A stretch of 64,000 bases of DNA from Paraphaeosphaeria minitans (taxonomy: Eukaryota > Ascomycota > Dothideomycetes > Pleosporales > Didymosphaeriaceae). Position numbers and translations under genes: made by a program. Each line of letters begins with the position of its first letter. Positions within the stretch are counted from its first letter, which is position 1. Below are positions 24,701 through 35,980 of the stretch, in pieces. Where the stretch lies: positions 2,914,001 to 2,978,000 of the forward strand of contig WJXW01000001.1 of the NCBI GenBank assembly GCA_015832175.1, written 5' to 3'. The notes under the pieces are model-generated. The model was not told the origin of the DNA and made no database searches. It saw only the letters and a list, made by a program, of their open reading frames with translations.

Positions 24701-27700
24701 ATAATACTTTAATTACTATTAAAGAAAAGGTATAGCTCTTCTAGCGAAGCTAAGAGTCTATAAAATTAAAGTGATCTTGCAAATTCCTTATACTAAAGAA
24801 GTAGTAAATCTCTTAAGCTATATAAAGCTTAATTTAATCTTACACACTTTCCTGGCTTTTTAAAACTATTAAGTAATTTATAAGTTACTAGATTAGTGGC
24901 TGTAATAAGAGTATTTAGAAACACTCCTACTATATTAAATTATAAGATTTCTAGATTAAATTCTACTGCTAGAGCTACAGCTAATTAAAAAAATCTTACT
25001 ACTAGGGTAGTAGCATAGGTAGCGTAGAGAGTATTCTTTTTCTAAAGATTTCCTCTTATAATAATTTAAGCTTTGCACTTTTTAAAGTATCTATTTTAAT
25101 TAAACTTATAAGTAAAGACCTACTTTAAAGGGAGCAGTTACTTTAATACCTCTAATTATTTAATCTCTATCTAGGTACCTTTATCTTACAAAGTTAAGAT
25201 CTCCTTATAAGTAGTAAGGAGGAATAGCTTCCTATATAGATAATTATAAAGGTGTTTTTATAGGGTTAGCTCTAGTGTAAGCTTATCTCTATAAGTCTAA
25301 GCTGCATAAGACGCTCTAGGCGCCTTTTTAAGTATAGAAGCGAATACTATTATATTTAGTGTAATATATTCTTCTTACTTAGACTAGGCCTCTACTACTC
25401 CTAGTATAAACGTGTACTCTAATATTACATTAAGATTACTTTAAAGATAATTAGTAATTAGTGTATAAGTACCTAGCTTCTACCTACCCCCTAGCTAATT
25501 ATTCTAATTATTTTGCTTCCTTAATCTTCGTAATAGTAGATAGCGATTTATTAGTTAGTTAATTTCTAGTGCTTTACTACAATTTCGCCTACTTATTCTA
25601 CTTACCTCTAGATAGATCTGCCTTTGTCTTTAGCGCGCTAGTAGGTTATCTACTTTATCTAGCGTGATTAAGTTATCTGCGCTAGGTTAATTAGTAACCT
25701 AATTAGTTTCTACTAATAAATAGGGTATTAAATCTCTAGATTCTAGTAGGCCAGCTCTCCTAGTAGTGTTCTAGTAGCTGCTAGATATCTCTTAATTACT
25801 TAATAGATTACTCCTAAGATTACCTAGCTCTAGTGTCTAATTAGGGGTTATAAGTCCTATACTTCCTTTCCTACTTAAGTAAATTCTTAGCTACTAGCTA
25901 GCTAAGCCTATAGCTTGCTTAGTAGTAGGTACCTTAGGTTCCTAATTACTTAGCTAGCCTACTTTATTTTTAATTACTTAAGGGTTACCTATAGGTCTAG
26001 TAGTAGTTCTTATATACTTATTTATTTTAGGAAGAATATTAAGCGCGTCTTTATACGCTTCTCCTAGATTATTTAGCTCTCCTTCTTAGAGGCTTTTTAC
26101 TATTTTTAACACTTCTATCTTTAGAATAGATTATTCCTCTAATCCTTTATAGAACAAGGACTTATTAAACTTTACATTTTGTGTAGTAATTACCTAATTA
26201 AGCTAGGAAATCTATATTAGTAGATATTAGAAGCTTTATAGCCTACTAGGTATCTAATATAGCCCCTAGGATTTACTTTAAATCCTTTTCTATCTTACCT
26301 AGCTATACGCTCCTAATTTAAAGGGTAAGCTTAGTAGCTATAAGCGTAGACAGCACTCTAGTTTAGATAAAAATTAGCTGTCCTATATTATGTTTTTACT
26401 AGTTTAAAATAATAAAAATATTGTCTAAACTAAGCATCTAATGTTTTATTAGGTAATTAATAGCCTAATGCTAGGCTAGGAATTATTTCTTAGAGCCAGC
26501 ATGCCGCTTATATAATCTTAGGCTAGAGATTTAATAGTAGATTTGCGCTTATTCGTATTTTAATTACTTTTATTATAAGCTCCTAGCCTACTCTTTCTAC
26601 AGCGCTATTAGGCTTATACGTATAAGGTAGTAGTCTGCTGATTGTTATCCCTTCCTAATTAGCCTAAAATTTGTACTAGGATTTCCCTCTCTATAGAAGT
26701 GTTGCTGTATTATTATCTTAGTAGATTTTTGTAATTTAAAGCTCGTATTTTGTATTAATAAGAGCTAAGAAATCCTGCCACACTCTTATTATCTTAGAAA
26801 GCGTCTTTATTCTAAGATTAAAAATATAAGGTTTCTTACTAAAATCTTCTTTAATTAGCAAAACCTAGTTTTCTCTATTTTAAGTAGTAGGCATATTAAA
26901 TAGATCTTAGGATAATAAGTAAAATAGCCTAAGTAATTATTTTCTAGGTCTCCTAGAGATTACCTAGGTTACATGTATAGTAGTATAGTGCTTGTAATCC
27001 TTTCTTAACATTCTAGTAATTTTTATACCTTAGGCTGCAGTTACTAGAGCTTATAAGGCTCTACTTCCTATATGCCCTGCTTAAAGGTACTAGAGGTCCT
27101 TAGAATCTAATCTCTTAATATTAACCTAGGATAATTCTTTAGTAGTTACACTTATAACAGTTAGACAAGAGCGGATTAGCTTATATTATAGGAAAGTAAA
27201 GTTATACTCGCATCTTAGGTCTACTAAAATAACGCTTTATTCTAGGCTTTTAATTCTAAGAGTGTAATCTAAACTAAGGTACTAAATCTTTGCTTTCTTT
27301 AAAAGAGCTTCTAATATAATATTTATATAAAAGCCTTCTACTACTCTTACTTTTTAGAGCAGTAGATCTTTTATAAATCTCTTATTTTTTCTATATAAAG
27401 CGTTCTTAATTAGTCTATTACTAATTCCTAAAATTAGGAGGCTTTATATACCTGCCTTTACACTCTTGTTTAATAATTAAAACGTCCTAGGAATAAGTCT
27501 TTTGCAATTATTAACTAGGTGAACTACTATAGCACTGTCTAGTATTATACATTCTAACAGAGGATAAGCGTTAAAATATAGAGTAGAGTAGACACCTAAT
27601 GCTCTATTATCTATAAGTAGATTAAATAGGTTTAGTAGAGCAGTAGTAATACTACTAGGATACTTAATAGTCTTAGTAGAGGATTGTTTTTTATTCTATT

Positions 27701-29101
27701 CTACCTTTATAATCGCATTACAAAGGTTTAACCACTTAGGCTACTTAAGTTAATTAAGAATCTCTAATTTTTCTTTATTAGTGAGATTAAATAATAATAT
27801 TCTATTCTAGAGTAATCTAGCTATTGTGGTTTAAAGTCTTCGGCACTCTATTAGTTTCTACCTATAAGTATAGGGCTTACAGGGATAGTTTAGTTATTTC
27901 TTTATCTAATTAGACGAACTAGAACTATTAGAGTTAGTAGATTATTTTAATAATCTATTAAAAGTGGCAAATACCCTACTTATTTTATTAGAACTAGATT
28001 AAATTAAATGCTCCTAGACAAGCGCTAAAAACACCTTCCCTAGATTATCTAGCGTAATCTAATTCTGTCCTAGCGTCTTATCCTAGATCAGCTATTAGTT
28101 TATTAATTAGGCCTAATCTAGTGCTATACGCGCGGTAATTATATCTAAGAAATCTTAGGTAGTAAGTGGTCCGCTAATTTCGCTAATTAAGTAAGTCTTT
28201 ACTTTTTAATAGAGGAGCTGCCACTCTTTAAACTAGGTCTTAGGACTTTATTTTACCTACTTAGCCTTCTTAAAATAAGGGCAGTATAAAGCTTAAATAT
28301 TATTTTGTGTAGCTCCTTTATTTAGTGCGAGATCTTCCTTTAAGAGTTAAATTAAGGACTAAAGCGTAGTTTGGCGTGTATTAACTAGAGTAATTATAGC
28401 AGGAGTAAGTAAATTAGGCGATACTGTAGCGTTTACCTAAGTCTAGAGATTCTGTATCTTAGTATAGTCTACTTGCCAGTCTAAAACTACTACTCTGTAT
28501 TCTACTATTTATAAAAGAAAGCTCTCCTTATTTATTTTATACTTAGTAAGCTCTGCTTTATATAATTAAATACTTACTATAGAGGCTATATCCGCAATTA
28601 GTAATAGTTTCTATAGAAGTAGAGGTTATTCTAGCTTTGCGTAATTAATTACTAGAGCGTTAATCGCCTCTAGGTTAATTTAGTTCTAGATTCCTTTTAA
28701 GTTTACTTAGAATTAAAGCTGGACAAACTAGTAGGGCTAGCTAGCGCAATTAATAAGCTGTACTTCTACTATTTTAATAATTTTTATAATTAGAAATAGA
28801 GGGGTTGTATCGTAGAGAGGTTCTAACTAGAGTGTTATATAATAATTTAAGCGTTACTAAGTAGGTAAGGAGAATTATCCTACGTTCTAAGCGCTAGGCT
28901 TATAACTGTTATGGTAAAAAGGGCTTAAACTATTATAAGATATTTAGGAGTAGAGTTATAAAGAATACAAATAGCTAATTGTAAGAAAGAATGCTGAAAG
29001 GGCAGACTATATATAAAAGAAACAAGTCTCTTGGCAAGAATCTCATGATATGAATTAGTGGATCCAGAAAAAATCACGGAAGTGAGTGTTTTACTTTAAC
29101 A
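21777..29101 (-). mobile_element. Copia-B: complete but degraded Ty1/copia element, minus strand
   Basis: LTRs of 195 bp at 21777-21971 and 28907-29101, in the reverse complement of the Copia-A LTR, with 5-bp duplications CTAAT at 21772-21776 and 29102-29106. It is inserted in the pol region of Copia-A; joining the flanks gives the uninterrupted order seen near 54290-54320 in Copia-C. Total 7325 bp. A pure T25 run at 23616-23640 corresponds to an A-rich tract in the 3' region of the other copies. Confidence 0.92.
23700..28850 (-). pseudogene. Copia-B gag-pol remnant
   Basis: Minus-strand Ty1/copia polyprotein remnant; boundaries are approximate. Gag/protease lie on the right (~27800-28850), integrase near 26600-27000, RT around 24650-25350, and RNase H on the left to ~23700. 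The RT active site reads FYINNIL at ~24675-24700, with both catalytic Asp replaced by Asn, as in Copia-A. Stop codons at Gln positions occur throughout. No open frame above about 60 codons survives. Confidence 0.8.
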
Positions 29102-30035
29102 CTAATAAATTACTATCTGCTATTATAAAGATTAAGGAAGCAAAACAATTAAGATAATTAGTTAAGAGGTAAGTAGAAGCTAGGTGCTTATATACTAATT
29201 ACTAATTATCTTTAAAGTAATCTTAATGTAATATTAGAGTATATGTTTATACTAGGAGTAGTAGAGGCCTAGTCTAAGTAAGAAGAATATATTATACTAA
29301 ATATAATAGTATTCGCTTTTATACTTAGAAAGGCGCCTAGAGCGTCTTATATAGCTTAGACTTATAGAGACAAGCTTACACTAGAGCTAACCTTATAGAA
29401 ACACCTTTATAATTATCTATATAGGAAGCTATTCCTCCTTACTACTTATAAGGAGATCTTAACTTTGTAAGATAAAGGTACCTAGATAGAGATTAAATAA
29501 TTAGAGGTATTAGAGTGACTATTCCTTTTAAAGTAGGTCTTTACCTATAAGTTTAATTAAAATAAATACTTTAAAAACTGTAAAGCTTAAATTATTATAA
29601 GAGGAGATCTTTAGAAAAAGAATACTCTCTACTCTACCTATACTACTACTTTAGTAGTAAGATCTTTTTAATTAGCTATAGCTCTAGCAGCAGAATTTAA
29701 TCTAGAAATTTTATAATTTAATATAGTAGGAGCGTTTCTAAATACTCTTATTATAGCTACTAATTTAGTAACTTATAAATTACCTAATAGTTTTAAAAAG
29801 CTAGGAAAGTGTGTGTTAAATCCAAGAGGGTAGCTAGTCCTAAAGGGTTAAGATTGGTTCTTAGGCAGGAGTACTTATAGAAGGTAGAAGGTCTTATTAA
29901 TATAATAGTATCTTGCGAAGTGTAACAAGTTAATAATTTAGTCTGCTAGAATCTAAACAATAGATTAATAAACAGATTAAACATAAGTATAGAGAGCCTA
30001 TCCTTACGTTCCTATATACTAAGGCTGCTCCGCTG

Positions 30036-30128
30036 CTTAGTGCCACTAAGTAACTAAGCACTTTATGTAACCTACTCTACTACTTAGTGCTACTAAGTAA
30101 CTAAGCACATTACGTAACCTAATCTAAG
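30036..30128. repeat. 47-bp tandem repeat inside the Gypsy-1 LTR
   Basis: Two copies of a 47-bp unit containing CACTAAGTAACTAAGCAC, starting at 30036 and 30083. The same pair occurs in the right LTR at about 36204-36298. In element orientation it lies in the half of the LTR that should be U3. Confidence 0.8.
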
Positions 30129-30261
30129 TTACTTAGCGTCTCTTTATTACGTTTATAACCCTATCGCTGCTTTATCTTACTTTTATAAGCGCCTAAGTCC
30201 CACGTTATTACCTAGTACGTAATATTATCCCCTCCCTTTCTATTCTTCGTCCTAAAGAATT

Positions 30262-30780
30262 ATGCCTACTAACTATAATTCTATAAAGCGTTATTACAGC
30301 CTTATCTCTACTATTAAAAACTATAGAGTAGTTATAGTGTTAAAGTGCTCCTTCTATAAGTTGTATTCCTGCGTTTATAAAGTCTATATTAGCTTAAAAA
30401 AGTGTAGTAAGTGTTAGAAATAAGGCTTAAAGTGTAATGTAGCTATTACTAAAAATAAGTTCTTACAGTTAATTACTAAAAAGAAGAAATTAGAGGCGCA
30501 AATATTAGAGGCGTAAAAAGAATAAGATATAGTGTTTAAAGCCCTACGCGTAGCGCGCGCGAAAGAGGATTAGTTATTAAAATAATTAGCGTAGAATAAA
30601 AAGCATGCTAGTAAGGTTATTATAGTAGAGAGTGCTGCGCTAATAGAGTTAAAGTTAGAGAAGAACCTAGCCTATCCTACTTAGCCTACTAGTCTAGCTA
30701 AACTTAGCACGTCTATATAGTCTGCGATAGACAACCTGCCTCTAGAGTTCTAGGACAATTCTTTAGCATTACTATCTTAA
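30262..30780 (+). pseudogene. Antisense accessory ORF of Gypsy-1: Cys-rich plus coiled-coil-like
   Basis: A frame from ATG 30262 to TAA 30778-30780, opposite to gag-pol and lying between the gag-pol 3' end and the 3' LTR. About 172 codons with a number of internal TAA/TAG codons, all explicable as C-to-T change of CAA/CAG. It starts MPTNYNSIKRYYSLIS. A Cys-rich block follows (LKCSF, SLKKCSKC, GLKCNV), then a Lys/Glu/Leu-rich helical stretch (KKKKLEAQILEA), then an acidic end. The block recalls fungal zinc-cluster spacing but is not a standard Zn2Cys6. Gypsy-2 has a counterpart (49170-58100). I recognise this as the kind of extra ORF seen beside fungal gypsy elements; its role is unknown. Confidence 0.6.
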
Positions 30781-30899
30781 GTAAGTTTATTAATAGAATT
30801 CTTTAATCTTTTATTAATAGTTTCCTAGGTAGTTTTCTAGTTCCTAAGTGTTTTTGCTGTGTAGGTAACCTTTCTACTTAACAAGATACGTGTTATTAT

Positions 30900-33800
30900 A
30901 CTAATTATATTCTAGAATTCTTTTAACCTTAAATTCGTTTTCTTTCTTAGTCTAGTAGTAGAAGGTAGTTTTAACTAGTGTATTAGGGTCTACTAGTTCT
31001 AGTAGTAATATGTGAAATACTAGGTGTATCTTTGCATCTGGCAGTAGTTCCAACTTATAGTTTACTAGTGATATTTACTTAGAAATGTAAAATAGTCTAA
31101 CCTTAATATAATCTAGTTTCTTGTGTTTTCTCTTCTAAGTTTAAAGGTTCTTTATAAGTAGATATGCTTTATCCCCCTTCTTTAGCTAAGGTGCTATTTT
31201 TTATTTTTAATTTTAATATAAAATTAATTACTGCTAAGCTTTCTTAAGATTCTCTTAGAGTTGTTAGTGTATTTTCTTTATATTCTCTACTATATCTATA
31301 GCTTCTTTTACTTTAATTGTTGTAGGAAATTATTAATTAAAGAGATATAGGTGTCTTCTATAGTTTGTATAGAATAGTGTATGTCCTAATGCTGCTAATA
31401 CTTTGTTATTATAGGCCAACTGTACTATAGGTAGTAATAAAACCTAGTTATTTTTCTAACTATTGCAGTAGATGCGTAGGTACGTTTCTATAGTTTAGTT
31501 TGTACGTTCTGTCTATCTATCTATTTGTAGATAGTAAGCTGTTAATAGCTTTTATTTCGTTCTAAGCAGGGCTATAAGTGTTGTCTAATAATTTAATATA
31601 AAGAGCTTGTCTCTATTACTAATAATTATTTTTAGGATTCTATAGTGTCTAATTAGTTAGTCTAAGATAAGAAAAGTAAGTTCCTTTGCCGTTATTCTTT
31701 TAAGACATAGAATAAGCTTAATATACTTAGTTAGTTAGTAAACTACTACTAGTATACTGTTGTATTTAATTCCTATTATTAGATCCTTAGAGTTTAGAAT
31801 TCCTATAACAAAATCTATAGCAATATCTTCTTATAGTGCTGTTAGTATTCTAATTACTTATATCTCTCTATATTTAAGATGTGTGCTGTGTTTATTTCTC
31901 TAGTATTCTACACATTTGTAGATGTAAGTTATTATAGCTTCCTTAATTCCTTTAAAGGTGTAATTCCTTTAGATAAGTTCTATTATCTTTATAATACCTA
32001 GGTGTCCGTACATAGGGTTATTATAGTATTATTAGATTATCTTAGTCTGTAGATGTTCTAGAACTTCTTAGTTAATTACTTAAAGTTAATTTAGTTCTAC
32101 TATTAGCTCTAGAGATCTATCTTTAGCTTTGCGAAGGATTATAGAGAAGGTTTTTACTTTTTCTCCTACTAGATTACTTTGTTAGCTAAGAGCGTCTGCT
32201 CTGCTATTTTCTTTCCTAGCTATATAGATAATTTTAAACTTATACTGCCCTATAGTTTATAACTATCTTTGTTATCGTGGCGTAAGTTCTTTTATTGTTA
32301 TAAACCTTAGAAGGTTCTTATAATCTATATAAATTTCTAGTGTTAAGTAGCTAAGCGCGTAAATCCTCTAGTGCTTTAAGGCTTTAATAATAGCGTAGAG
32401 TTCTTTATTATGTATATTATATTGTGTTTTGGCGTTATTGAATTTGCATAAGTAATAGGCAATTAGGTGCTATTTACTATTATGTTTTTATTTAGCGTAG
32501 GCGCCTAGCGTAAGATCGCTAGTGTCTGTTTTAAAGCGTAGTAGTTTATCGCTTCTAAAATAAATAAGGATAGGTTCTATAATATATACTGTCTTAAGGA
32601 GTTAGAATGATATTCTATACTTATCTGTCTATTTAAAGGGTATGTCCTTCTTTATAAGATTTATTAAGGGTATTATAACCTTTACGTAATTTTAGATAAA
32701 TTGTTAGTTAAATCTATAGAATTCTAAGAATTCTTGGATGTTCTTAGCTGTCTTTAGTATTAGCTAGTTCTTAATATATTTAACTTTACTTAGTGCTATC
32801 TTAATTCCTTCTGTAGTAATAATATGTCCTAGGAATTTAAGTTATTTAACGTTAAACTTACATTTCTTAAGTTTAATATAAAGGTATGCTTTGTCTAGTG
32901 CTTCTAGTACTGTCTATACATGCTTAGTGTAGTCCAATTCGTTTTTAGAAAAAACGAGGATATTATCTATATACGCGATAACAAATATATCTAGATATTT
33001 ATAGAGTACGTTATTAACAAGTGCTATAAAAGCTGCTGGTGCATTTATAAGTCCAAATAGCATAACCTTGTACTTAAATAGTCTATAGCGTAATTAAAAC
33101 GCTGTTTTCTATTCTTTACCTTTCTTAATTTATATAAGGTGGTAACCGTCTCTTAGATCTATTATTATGAATATCTTAGCTTAAGATAGTCGATCTTGTA
33201 ACTCTATAATGTTTAGTAGTAGATATTAGTTCTTTATTGTTATATTATTAAGTTATTAGTAGTTAACGTATAGTCTATCTAATCCATCCTTTTTCTTAAC
33301 AAACATAAAAGGGCTTACTGCTAGTAACTTTAATAGTTATATATATCCTTTTTTAAGATTTGTCTTAATAAAATCACGTTCTTTAAGGAGTTCTTCTCCT
33401 GTTTTACTATATAGTGGTCCAAAGGGTGGCGTCTTCCCTTCTTCTAGATCTATTATAAGATCCTAGGGTTAATATTTAGGTAGGTTTGCTTTTCCTTCCT
33501 TTTCTGTAAATATATGTGTCTATTTCCTATACTCTCTTAGTAAGGTAAAGAGTATACTATTATCCTTCTTCTCGCGCTTCTTAACCTAGTGGTTCCTGCC
33601 AGCGTCTACTAAGGTGTATTTCCATTTTTTAACTATTTGTTACAGTATTATGTTGTTAATAACTCCCTTATCTACTATTATTTTTAGTTAATACGTAGGC
33701 TTTATTTATAATGCATAATTACAGCGTTTAAATAATATTTTCTTTGTACCCTAGTTAATCTACAGGTTATATATTATTAACTAAAGTAATTCTAAGACTA

Positions 33801-35980
33801 ACTTATACTTAGATTCTAGTAAGATATCTAAGGTAAGTTCCTCTCTATATCCTTAGACTATTATTGTGGTAGTAACCTCCTAGTATATCTAAAGTATCTT
33901 AGGCATTAGGGATCTATTTGCGACATAGATAATATAGGGTACTTCTTTCTCTAATATTATAAGTCCTACTCATCTTACTATCTAATAAGATATAAAGTTC
34001 CTTCCTACTCCTAAGTCTATAAAAGCTTAAGCCTATATTCCTTTAAGCTATACTAGTAGCTTAACTAATACTATACTTACTATAGCATTTAATTTAATAA
34101 AGGCGTTTTCTTATCTAAGTTTAGGCCTAAAAAAGACATCTGTTTATATAGGTTATAGTTAAGTTCTAGTGCCTAGTATACGTTTCTAAGTATCCGCTTC
34201 TATTATTATTCTTAAGTATATAGCTTATGTAGATTATCTTCTTCTTCTTCCTATAAGGATGTTCTTCTGTTTTTCCTCCTGCAGTCTTCACTATTCCTAT
34301 ATACTAGTTAAATTAGTAGTTCTATTATTACTTCTTACATAGAGTAGTTTACAAAGCTATCTAAGTGTTTGGCTATATAGTAGTATTTATAGTCTTAGTT
34401 TAGATATATATACTAGTACAGTTGCATGCAATCTCTATTAATAAGTATATTATAGCATTTATTACCTTTTAGCGTAAGGTAAGGAAAGTATTTTACTTAT
34501 TATTTATTCTAGAGGTGTTTATCACAAGCTGCGATAAGGTAGTCTGTCCATATCTATCTACAGCGCAGTTTCCTTCTAGGTTATTTCTTATTCTCCTCTT
34601 TCTCTATCTTATGTTATGCACATATTAGTTCTTTGTAATATATCTATATATAGAATTAGTGTATAGGATTTTAGTGGTCTAGGTAGTACTTTAGTACGTA
34701 GTCTAATTCCTTATTTTTGTAAGGTCGCATCCCTTTTAGTGCCTAGTAGGGTTCTATGTAGTCCTAAACATTTAGTTTATACTTAGGTGATATAGGGTTA
34801 TCTTTTTCCCGCCTACTTTATAGGTAAGGAGTAAGAAATCTTAGTATCTCTTCTACGTCTTCTGCGTTGTGGTATATATTAGAGTTGTTTTCTAGATCTT
34901 TATATAATTATAAGTTAGGTAAATCTAATTACTTACTTTGTTCTAGTGTAACGCGTTAGTAACTAAATAGCGTTATAATAACTTCCTATTTCTTATTAGG
35001 TTCTTAGTCCTTAATAGTTAGTATATTTAACTTAGTTTAATAGACTTTGTTCTTTAATCTACAGTTCCTGGCTATATAGCCTAGTTTACTACATATAAAG
35101 TATTTACAGGTCTTAGTTATTAGTTGTTAACTTCTATTAGAGACGCGTTTATTAGGCTGCTTAGGGCCTATCCTTCCTCCTTTTCCTTTACCTATATAGT
35201 TAAACTGGACATCTTCTATTAGTTTATATCTCTAGTAGTTCCTTAGCTATTACTTTTAGATAATTCTAATAGGGTTCTTATAAACTATTTTTACTAGTTA
35301 TCTAAAGCTTATTACCCTAGGGTTTTAGTAGAGCTCCTATTGCAGTGAAAACTATTCTCAGTTAATTCTAATAGTTTCTTTATATAGTTCTTTAAGGTTG
35401 GCGATTTGTGCACTACTACGTAGAAGTTTCTTATGTAGTTTCTATTTAAGTTCTTATTTGTATATGTCCTAAAGAGATTCATTATTCTAGTTAAGTTATA
35501 CAGTATACCTACAAAACTTAGCTATATACTTAGCTACTAATTATTTCTAAGTTATAGTCTAAATCTTTGCTTTTGTAATAGAGTTCTTATTAGCAATTCT
35601 AAAGAGTTATTTAAGGCATTTGTTAAAATTATTATAATCCTTAATAATATTAACTATATTAGCGTGCTTATTTGCGTAATTATTATTATTATTGTGCTCT
35701 ATTCCTAGGTACTTTTTAAGGTAGGGATAGATCTATAATCCTATATCTCCTCGCATATATATCACTGCGAAGATAACCTTTTTTTTATCTTTAAGGGGTT
35801 TATCTAAGTTAAAGAAGTAGAGGTCTAACTAAAGAATCTAGATATTAGTTTAAAATTATTTGCTAAAGTAGAGATTAGGTTTATGCGCCTTACTGCTATC
35901 TTTTATAGAAGTAATTTTAGCGGCACCTAAAGCTGTGAAAGAGGTAGGAGTTTATAAAGTACTTATATTAAGGGTGTTTA
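30900..35980 (-). pseudogene. Gypsy-1 gag-pol remnant
   Basis: Minus-strand order, right to left. Gag has a CCHC knuckle near 35060-35115, reading CKYFICSKLGYIARNC, with the His changed to Tyr. Then come protease, RT at ~32900-33400, RNase H, and integrase at ~31250-31960 with zinc-binding remnants (YKCVEY) and a core including AIDFVIG. The RT block keeps TAF, RYRLFKYKVMLFGLINAP and VLYKYLDIFVIAYIDNILVFSKN. The YxDD motif is YIDN, so one catalytic Asp is lost by a G-to-A change. Stops occupy Gln/Trp/Arg positions. The Ty3/gypsy assignment rests on domain order and RT motifs. Ends are approximate. Confidence 0.85.

Noticed and set aside
30021..30230. Short repeats CACTAAGTAACTAAGCAC as a possible CRISPR-like array
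   Set aside because: Only two copies, in a eukaryotic LTR; they recur in the partner LTR and belong to the retrotransposon.
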